From contig JACKBQ010000001.1 in NCBI GenBank assembly GCA_020634455.1, positions 3,038,001-3,102,000 of the forward strand: a stretch of DNA of 64,000 bases. Reading direction: 5' to 3'. Within the stretch, counting starts at the first letter, position 1. Every line of letters begins with the position of its first letter. The DNA is from Ardenticatenaceae bacterium. Its GTDB lineage: Bacteria > Chloroflexota > Anaerolineae > Promineifilales > Promineifilaceae. The position numbers and the translations under genes were made by a program. The notes beneath the pieces are model-generated. The model was not told the origin of the DNA, ran no database searches, and saw only the letters and a list, made by a program, of their open reading frames with translations. Below are positions 43,703 through 50,495 of this stretch, piece after piece.

Positions 43703-44809
43703 CTATGAAAGATCATCCTCTAATACGCTGGCTGTGCTCTGCACTGACTCTAACACGGCGGATTCGTTATTGATGGGTTTGATATCTTGCTGCAGTGTTA
43801 TGTGTGTGCCCTCAAGCTCGCCATTGACGAGGAATCCCGATTGTTGTATAGACCTTATGGGCACACTGGGATTAGATGGATCGTAAGCTTCAATATTGTA
43901 TGAGGTTTTGATATTGCTCAGATCTACCTTGGTAACCATCGCCGTAAATGTGCCTTCATATCCAGCGGGACATTGGAACTGCACCATATTTGCCAGCTTA
44001 GTTGATGTTCCTTTTGACTTTGATTGGCCAATTGTAAACGTATTTCCGAAACTTGCTGAGAAAGTCGCTGCGGCACCTGTAAGCTCAGCGGAGCCAACAG
44101 TAACTGCAAGACCAACCGTAAAATTGGTTGCGTTCTCCCAACTAAAGGTAGAAGTATTTTCTGTTGAGACTTCGTATGAAATTGATCCTGTTGGATTAGT
44201 TCCATCTGGATTTGATAACTTTTGGCTACCAACTGCTATGATATTCCCACTTGCCTCGGCGCTGATGATAGCATTTTGCAACTGTGTACTGTCGAGGCGG
44301 AAATTCGTCATCCTAAGCGGGTAGCCGAAGTGGAATTTCACTGCATCTAATTTGCTTCCAGAACGCCCCGAAATCCATCGAAGCCCATATGGTGCAAAAG
44401 ACCTATATATTGTTAAGTTTTGGCCGCCTTCCGGTAGAAACTCTCCAAATATGGGTGAGGCTGTCATTTGTTCTGGATTGTCCTTGTGCGCATGGAAAAA
44501 TTGAAGACCATACAATATGCTACCCGAGTTTTTGTAATTCCACGACCCTTTAATTCCATAGATTAGATGACCTGTGGGGATAGGGTACGTTGTCTCCGAA
44601 CCGCCAGAGCCACCGTGCCAATTAGAGGCTACACCGCCGTATGTTATTCTTATTGCGTCGATAGCTGCCCCATGGCGAATGTCAATTGCGGTGATCGGGC
44701 CATTCATTGAGTCCGCTACATCATCAAATCCACTTCCTCCGGTTGTACTCCCTATGTACCAAGAATCCGATTCTAATATTGCTAGTTGTTTTTCTTCGCT
44801 CTTGCTCAT
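43703..44809 (-). CDS. Jacalin-type lectin / aerolysin-like pore-forming protein
   Basis: 368 aa; ATG at 44809 with GAGGTG upstream; no signal peptide. Residues about 15-165 match the jacalin-like beta-prism: STTGGSGFDD, DIRHGAAIDAIRITYGG, WHGGSGGSE, GRSGSKLDAVKFHFG. Residues about 170-345 match the aerolysin/ETX-MTX2 stem: Ser/Thr-rich alternating strands (SYEVSTENTSTFSWENATNF, GNTFTIGQSKSKGTSTK) and QFQCPAGYEGTF. The pair is as in natterin-like toxins. Expected action: bind a glycan, oligomerise and make a membrane pore. It has no host palindrome inside and is AT-richer than its neighbours, so it may be acquired. A non-toxic lectin role is possible. Confidence 0.75.
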   Translation of the reverse strand: MSKSEEKQLAILESDSWYIGSTTGGSGFDDVADSMNGPITAIDIRHGAAIDAIRITYGGVASNWHGGSGGSETTYPIPTGHLIYGIKGSWNYKNSGSILYGLQFFHAHKDNPEQMTASPIFGEFLPEGGQNLTIYRSFAPYGLRWISGRSGSKLDAVKFHFGYPLRMTNFRLDSTQLQNAIISAEASGNIIAVGSQKLSNPDGTNPTGSISYEVSTENTSTFSWENATNFTVGLAVTVGSAELTGAAATFSASFGNTFTIGQSKSKGTSTKLANMVQFQCPAGYEGTFTAMVTKVDLSNIKTSYNIEAYDPSNPSVPIRSIQQSGFLVNGELEGTHITLQQDIKPINNESAVLESVQSTASVLEDDLS

Positions 44810-44956
44810 ATTTACACCTCATTTTTTATGTAACAGAATGATTATTGGATAACCAGAAACGGCCGTTTCCCAGATTAAAGTCAACTTCAGATGTCACTAG
44901 GCGGAACGGCGAGGACGCCCACCGTCGCAATTCAGAAAAACTTGCCAAAACCAGCC

Positions 44957-46252
44957 CTATTCTTCACTCACAAAACGTAAGTAGTTGACATATTGATCTG
45001 TACAGCCTTCAACTGCAACAATCTTTCCGTTCAAGGATTGCATATCGCCTGCTTTTTGGTTAGGTGTTCTTTTTCCAGCTTCTAATATCTTTTCTTTACC
45101 TAATTTATCGACAGTCACTATCTTCAAGTATCTGACGAATGTATTAGGGCTCATATTAATTGATTGCATCTCAATTGATTTTATGTACGTATCTTGATTT
45201 ACCTCAATTGAAGCCAAAGGAGCCCCACCTTTTCCACCGTGTCCTTGTACGTTAAGAATAAAGCTATCGATCCAATCTCCAGCATGCAGCTCAATAGAAT
45301 CGATTTGTTGCATTTCAAATTTTGTTCCCGCTTTTTTACCAACTGCCTTAATCCGATTTTCTGGTACTTTGCTCCAGTTTCCGCCCACAAACTCCCAAAC
45401 ATTATCTGCATTATCTACTAGATAATGCCTATCATAACTCTTGAATTTTGTAGCAATTTTTCCAGTAAACTTCTCATAGAGTGTTGACGGTGGCAAAATT
45501 GTTACTTCCAATTCCCATCCACCTGTATTGTCATCATACCTAGCATTGTTATCATCAATGGTAAAGTAAAGGTTGCCCGGCATATTTGCCATGTATTCTG
45601 CTGTAGCACCCTGCGCAGTCTTTTCTTTAAACGGCTGAAACACCTCGCCATGACCCTCACCAATTTTTCCTAACAGCGAATGCCCAGTGTGTTCTGGACT
45701 GAACAAACCATTTGTACCAATTTCGCCCTCAGGACCATGTTTTTTTCCTGCTCCTCCACTTATATTAGCCTCTCCTTCTATATACTTAATGGAGATTGTA
45801 TCCCCCTCGTTGACAGACAATTTTGAGTCTCCCCATTTTATTCTAGTGCGCTCAGGTTCAATTGAGTGTCCGACTGGACGCTTAGCTTCTACAAACCATT
45901 CTTGCATTTCATGTTTATAGAAAAACGAATGTGTCCATGTATAAAAGAGTTTTTTCGGATCGCCAGTAAAGCCTGAGAACCTCTCTATAATTTCTGATCC
46001 ATCATCCCTTGTAAGTTTTAAATATCCTGAAATTATCCCTATACTGCTCCCAGAAGTTGCTTTTATTTCGATTTTGTTTTCTCCGGGTACAAGATCGCTT
46101 GTGATATCTATTGTCACGTTTTTTGGTGTAGCATAAGCTGCCGGAAACGGGATGAGTGGCTGGGTTTTCGCCTTATTATCATTTACTTTGTATTCAGCTC
46201 TATCATTAACGGCTTCGAACACAATTTCTACTTTTCCAATTGCCAAGGTCAT
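44957..46252 (-). CDS. LecA-like plus jacalin-like lectin protein
   Basis: 431 aa; ATG at 46252 with GAGGAG upstream; no signal peptide. The middle (about 145-255) resembles the galactose lectin PA-I/LecA: GHSLLGKIGEGHG, NLYFTIDDNN and a Ca-type YDDNTGGWELEV close to the LecA Ca-binding end. The C-terminal 300-431 is jacalin-like (HAGDWIDSFILNV, GHGGKGGAP). The N-terminal 1-100 is a beta domain of unknown type. It lies 147 bp upstream of the jacalin-aerolysin gene on the same strand, without host palindromes. Expected role: multivalent glycan binding, as a partner or targeting factor of the pore former. Confidence 0.65.
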   Translation of the reverse strand: MTLAIGKVEIVFEAVNDRAEYKVNDNKAKTQPLIPFPAAYATPKNVTIDITSDLVPGENKIEIKATSGSSIGIISGYLKLTRDDGSEIIERFSGFTGDPKKLFYTWTHSFFYKHEMQEWFVEAKRPVGHSIEPERTRIKWGDSKLSVNEGDTISIKYIEGEANISGGAGKKHGPEGEIGTNGLFSPEHTGHSLLGKIGEGHGEVFQPFKEKTAQGATAEYMANMPGNLYFTIDDNNARYDDNTGGWELEVTILPPSTLYEKFTGKIATKFKSYDRHYLVDNADNVWEFVGGNWSKVPENRIKAVGKKAGTKFEMQQIDSIELHAGDWIDSFILNVQGHGGKGGAPLASIEVNQDTYIKSIEMQSINMSPNTFVRYLKIVTVDKLGKEKILEAGKRTPNQKAGDMQSLNGKIVAVEGCTDQYVNYLRFVSEE

Positions 46253-46334
46253 TTTCTATCTCCTCTATTGTGAATCCAACCTTTTTCGTTGCTTGACTCA
46301 GACGTTTATGAACAATTCTAATTTCATACTCGCC

Positions 46335-46565
46335 TCAAAACTTGGATCTATAGCTGTCTAAGAAATCATTTAGTCCCACATTATCCTCAAACATGGATAG
46401 TATCGATCGCAAGATAGTCATATCCTTGATGGGGTGCCGGGTGCTGGTGCTGACATTCTCGATAAGCGCTCGCCATTCGGGTGCTGCATCTTTGTTTGTG
46501 CCTGGCTCGCGCCAGAGGCGGATGATGAAGACGTGTGACCCGTCATCGCTAAGCTGGTTGCTCAT
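46335..46565 (-). CDS. Small conserved-type hypothetical protein
   Basis: 76 aa from ATG 46565. It has a short beta-like start (HVFIIRLWREPG) followed by helices (EWRALIENVSTSTRHPI, ILRSILSMFEDNVGLNDFL). The pattern is seen in small proteins next to Chloroflexi SARP and protease genes, but no family name is known to me. It lies between the LecA-like gene and the small SARP gene, all leftward, so it may be cotranscribed. Confidence 0.55.
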   Translation of the reverse strand: MSNQLSDDGSHVFIIRLWREPGTNKDAAPEWRALIENVSTSTRHPIKDMTILRSILSMFEDNVGLNDFLDSYRSKF

Positions 46566-46681
46566 TCTTTAACCCTTTTGCTGTTTGTAGATGCCGCTTT
46601 CATCATACCCGGTTGCTATCTCGCTCCTATCACGCGGCTATCAAAATTGGGCGTAGGAAGGCCAAGTTTTGGGAATTTGCC

Positions 46682-47611
46682 CTACGGATTTTGGCTCAGC
46701 CGCTCAACCAGGGCGACGGCGCGGTTGAGGTCCGCTTGCGCCTCACGCAAGGTCTGGATGGCCGCCTGTAGCTGGGCTGTCGCTACCTCCAGGGTCAGCC
46801 TTGCCGCATCGTTGCCATTCGGTAAAACTGGCTGGTTGGGCGCAACAATTGCCTGCCGCTCACGATGTGTCGGAGTCAGCAACCGTTGATACAGTACTTC
46901 CGTTTCGGCCATCGGCGTTACTGCCAGCTCGCTCTCCAATGCTTTGCGACAGGCGTGGTATTGAGCAATTGCTTTGGCGCGACGGCCGTTTTCCATATAC
47001 AGCCCCATCAAAATCCGATGAACATCCTCATGCCACGGCTCAATGTGCAGAATTCGCCGTGCATACTCAATACTGGCGTCCAGGTTGTGCTGCTTCTGAT
47101 GAAGCGTCATCAAGCGCCGCAGGCAGCGCAAATAGATCAGCCGCAGCCGCTCCCGCTCTTGCAACACCCACGAATCGGAAAAGCCGTGCAGCAAATCCCC
47201 CTGATACAGCGCCACCGCCTGCTCGAGGGCGTTGATGGCGGCCAAAGCGCTGCCGTTCTCCGCCTGAATCAACCCCTTTTTGGCCTGTTCCTCAAATAAA
47301 GCCACATCCAGCCACAGGTCTGCTTCCCGATTGAGCTTAATCTGCTCCGGCGTTGTGTCAATGAGAGTTGGCCGCTGGTCACTCATCTGGCTAAATGCTT
47401 TGCGCAACTGCCAGAGGGTGGTGTTGAGATTGCGCCGGGCGCGATCCAGCTCTGAATCTTCCCAGAACGTTTCGGCAACCACTTCACGCATATGCACCAT
47501 CTGGCGGTGCAGCAGCAGGAAGGCAAACAGGCGGGCGGCCGTGGGGCGCAGCGCCAGTTCAGCATCAGCGTGGGGATAAACATGGAAATTGCCAAACAGA
47601 TAGACATGCAT
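46682..47611 (-). CDS. SARP-type transcriptional activator (winged helix + BTAD)
   Basis: 309 aa. The N-terminal OmpR-like winged helix (ALRPTAARLFAFLLLH, WEDSELDRARRNLNTTLWQLRKAF) and the bacterial transcriptional activator domain (about 100-245) are complete; the last 45 residues form a helix tail. There is no STAND domain, as in the smaller SARPs. The ATG at 47611 has GGAG 9 nt upstream. Its own promoter holds the tandem 11-bp repeat with a -10 box 7 nt away, so autoregulation is likely, and the same site is before the lipoprotein gene. It sits in the middle of the lectin locus, so it is the best candidate for its local regulator. Confidence 0.85.
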   Translation of the reverse strand: MHVYLFGNFHVYPHADAELALRPTAARLFAFLLLHRQMVHMREVVAETFWEDSELDRARRNLNTTLWQLRKAFSQMSDQRPTLIDTTPEQIKLNREADLWLDVALFEEQAKKGLIQAENGSALAAINALEQAVALYQGDLLHGFSDSWVLQERERLRLIYLRCLRRLMTLHQKQHNLDASIEYARRILHIEPWHEDVHRILMGLYMENGRRAKAIAQYHACRKALESELAVTPMAETEVLYQRLLTPTHRERQAIVAPNQPVLPNGNDAARLTLEVATAQLQAAIQTLREAQADLNRAVALVERLSQNP

Positions 47612-47671
47612 GATCGGTTACTCCATGATCTAGATGGTTATGTGAGGCGCATTGTTGAACTGATGGATAGT

Positions 47672-47706
47672 AGTATACAGAACAAACGCTTCCAAAACGC
47701 TTCCAA
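47672..47706 (-). promoter_or_regulatory. Candidate SARP operator and promoter (autoregulation)
   Basis: On the minus strand TTGGAAGCGTT repeats in tandem (47706-47696, 47695-47685), then 7 nt, then -10-like TATACT (47677-47672). Repeat, period and spacing are identical to the site at 42800-42834. Confidence 0.7.
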
Positions 47707-47745
47707 CGGCCGTTTCCCCCAGATGCGGGAGATTTGTTTAAACGC

Positions 47746-47751
47746 TATAAT
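47746..47751 (+). promoter_or_regulatory. -10 box of the lectin-protease gene
   Basis: A perfect TATAAT lies about 103 bp before ATG 47854. No matching -35 is seen; the tandem repeat pair at 47685-47706 lies 40 bp upstream. Confidence 0.4.
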
Positions 47752-47853
47752 CTGGAAACTTTGTCCAACGTGCTGTGCCAAAAAAGGGATCAGGGTCAGT
47801 GGACGAATCAATGCCCCAGGTTACTGGGCACCGTCGTGCAGGAGAATCTTACT

Positions 47854-50466
47854 ATGGAAAAGACAATAGCAGACAAGGATACCCGAATCCGAATTGGCTC
47901 AATCATCCACCTGGAAAACAGGCTCCCTAAAGGTGGATTTCTTGATACGCGAGGACGCATTGCGGACAAACCCGTGATTACCAAATTTCATGATCCACGC
48001 GTGCTTGGATTTGTTTCTACACACGAAAGCGCAAACCGATTTGAAGGTTCCGGAAGCTGGCAGGTTTGGTCTGCAGTGGGAAAGGGCGAGGGGGAACCTG
48101 TTGTATTCGGTGACAAAATTTATTTACTTAGCATGCATTCAGGTGCGGGGTATCTCGACAGTTTTGAATGGGTCAGAAATTTGGAACCTTTTAAGGACTT
48201 TCCAGTAACAATCGGTGTATTTACCTCTAGCGTGCCAAACCGGGGTGGTGGGCAGTCTGGTACATGGACAGTGCGGTCAGCCGCAGGCAAGCGAACTGGC
48301 GAGGAAGTTGTTGCTGATGACGCCATTTACCTGGAAAATGATTATCCTGGCGCTGGGAATTTGTGTGCCTACGGTGAAGAGCTCGTAACAAACCATCCGA
48401 TGTTTCAGGAGTATGCGGGTCAGCTGAAATTTGTTTTTACTGGGCCTTCTTCCCATCAAGAAGGCGGATCTGACCAGTGGACGATTACCTTGAGCCGCCT
48501 TTTGGAAAGTTTCTATTACGTCCAGCATCAGTGGGGTGATTCAAGTGCGCCGTGGCATGATGGGGGTGTTTTTAAGATTGGTGGCCGTGCCGGAAAAACC
48601 GTTGTGGCTCTGAAGTATGCTTCTGAAGATGGTGGCAATAAATTATCTGGAACGATGACTTACAAAAGGGAGGGGCCGATTGGTTTTCGGGCAACTCGGG
48701 TTGAGCAAAATATATATAGTGTAGAAACTCAATGGGGTGGCTCCTTTGCCGCATGGCATTCTGATGGCAATTGGCGGCTTGGCTCCAGAGATGTGCAACG
48801 TATTGTGGCTATGGATGTTGCATCCAAGGATGATGGACATTCTCTTAATGGCACGATCACCTATTCAGGGGAAGGGCCTATCCGATTTCAAGGCGTAAGA
48901 GAGGCAGTGACCATTAATGATCTTGGTCAGCTGGTGGAGGGCTCCTCACGTTCCGATTTATTACAGGGGCGAACCAAAAAGATCGAAGGCGTTCTTGATG
49001 CGACGTATAAATTGCTTTCTGACTCTTACCTTGAGATAAGCGGAACCACAATCAATAAAGCAATTCAACTGGGAAGTGCAGAATCTGAGCAAAGCCAGGA
49101 TTTGTTTGACGATATTGACCGCGATTTCCAGCTCAAGCAACTGCTAAATCTTTATACGCTGAGTCAAACATTGAACTCTTTTTTGCGGAAGACGTTGCAA
49201 GAACTCATCAAGCAATCTTTAGAAAAGCATCAATTAGACAGAACGCTCGCCCCTTTGCATTTAATTAGAAGTTGTTTTCAGCACGTCGCGGCTGATCATG
49301 AAATCATTCAACAAGCGACGATTCAACGTCGCTGGAACAAGCATTTAGACGGCCGTTTCTATATAAGTGAGCAAGCCCTGGAACTTTTGATCATGGACAA
49401 GCTGGCTATCAAAGCCATCGCGCCTTTTCAACATTTGCTATCGGAAGACCAAGACCACCTCGCGGTTATCACTTACCTGAGCGAAAAGACACATATCCAT
49501 CATCTGCCATATGCCAAGCAATTTATTGTAATTGGCCTCAGTTATGATCGCGTGCCACCGGCCGCCAGCTTGTTTGATGGCACAACATTTATTGGCAAAA
49601 ACTTTCCTGCCTCTGAACTGATGGCAATTCCACACGAGATAGGACATCATGTGTATCAGCATGGGAAGCTCAAGGACGGCAAAACGTTCCCTCAAATTAC
49701 TGAACAGTTCCAAGATAATCCTTACTATCAGTGGTGTGAAGAAATATTTTCTGATTTGTACGGTTGTATTGTTGCCGGACCACTTTCTGCGCTCAGTATG
49801 CAGGCACTGCTCGTATCAATTGACAGGCAGCGGGTTTGGAAAGATGATGAAGAACACCCGACCCCACTGCTGCGCGTCTTTATTTTGGCTGAAATGCTGC
49901 GCGTGCTGCACGATCTTGAATCAACAGAGAAAGGGTCTAACGAGGGAAATAAACGGTATCGTTTTTCAAAGGTGCCAAAGAAGCTGGATGAAGATTGGGC
50001 AGCAGTTTTAGAACGATGGGGTTATGAGCGTTTGGATAAGGGCCACGGTCGCCCCCGACGCATTTACCTGCCTGACGATACGGCCGTTCAGCTAGACAAG
50101 ATAGTCAATGTAGAAAGAGTCGTACAAGCTGTCCGGCCAATCATCATTGAATTTGCCACGTACTTGCTGAATGCAACAAAAATGGATCCGTCTGGCCCAG
50201 ACAGTGACGATTGGCTTTTGACGACCATTCCCTGGAGCCAGGGCGATTATGACCTTTCAGAGCCCTACAATGATGAAATGGTCGGTATGACAAGCCGTAG
50301 CTTTGCCCGTAAAAAAGTTGCGCGCCAAATATTACTCTCAATTAAAAACGACCACGACCTGTCAACGTCTGGCGAAATGCACCCAGAAAAGCGTTTGCTG
50401 CAATACTTAGCGGAATGGGGAGACAGTGGGCCGACTGGCTCTAGTGGGGGGACGCATGCGCATTAG
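47854..50466 (+). CDS. OAA-type lectin fused to a zinc metalloprotease
   Basis: 870 aa from ATG 47854 (GCAGGAG 9-10 nt upstream); a longer frame begins at 47734. Residues about 10-215 hold two beta repeats with IYLLSMHSGAG and IYLENDYPGAG, perhaps a trefoil. Residues about 222-283 and 287-348 are two repeats like the high-mannose lectin of Oscillatoria agardhii (OAA): YYVQHQWGDSSAPWHDGG and YSVETQWGGSFAAWHSDGNW, each ending in EGPI(G/R)F. Residues about 590-690 contain HEIGHH (594-599) and EEIFSDLYG, a gluzincin-like zinc site. No signal peptide. It has two internal ACGGCCGT copies. Inferred role: a protease targeted to mannose-type glycans. Trefoil assignment is the weakest part. Confidence 0.8.
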   Translation: MEKTIADKDTRIRIGSIIHLENRLPKGGFLDTRGRIADKPVITKFHDPRVLGFVSTHESANRFEGSGSWQVWSAVGKGEGEPVVFGDKIYLLSMHSGAGYLDSFEWVRNLEPFKDFPVTIGVFTSSVPNRGGGQSGTWTVRSAAGKRTGEEVVADDAIYLENDYPGAGNLCAYGEELVTNHPMFQEYAGQLKFVFTGPSSHQEGGSDQWTITLSRLLESFYYVQHQWGDSSAPWHDGGVFKIGGRAGKTVVALKYASEDGGNKLSGTMTYKREGPIGFRATRVEQNIYSVETQWGGSFAAWHSDGNWRLGSRDVQRIVAMDVASKDDGHSLNGTITYSGEGPIRFQGVREAVTINDLGQLVEGSSRSDLLQGRTKKIEGVLDATYKLLSDSYLEISGTTINKAIQLGSAESEQSQDLFDDIDRDFQLKQLLNLYTLSQTLNSFLRKTLQELIKQSLEKHQLDRTLAPLHLIRSCFQHVAADHEIIQQATIQRRWNKHLDGRFYISEQALELLIMDKLAIKAIAPFQHLLSEDQDHLAVITYLSEKTHIHHLPYAKQFIVIGLSYDRVPPAASLFDGTTFIGKNFPASELMAIPHEIGHHVYQHGKLKDGKTFPQITEQFQDNPYYQWCEEIFSDLYGCIVAGPLSALSMQALLVSIDRQRVWKDDEEHPTPLLRVFILAEMLRVLHDLESTEKGSNEGNKRYRFSKVPKKLDEDWAAVLERWGYERLDKGHGRPRRIYLPDDTAVQLDKIVNVERVVQAVRPIIIEFATYLLNATKMDPSGPDSDDWLLTTIPWSQGDYDLSEPYNDEMVGMTSRSFARKKVARQILLSIKNDHDLSTSGEMHPEKRLLQYLAEWGDSGPTGSSGGTHAH

Positions 50467-50495
50467 TCGTTTTGGCATCTTGGGGACACCCTACA

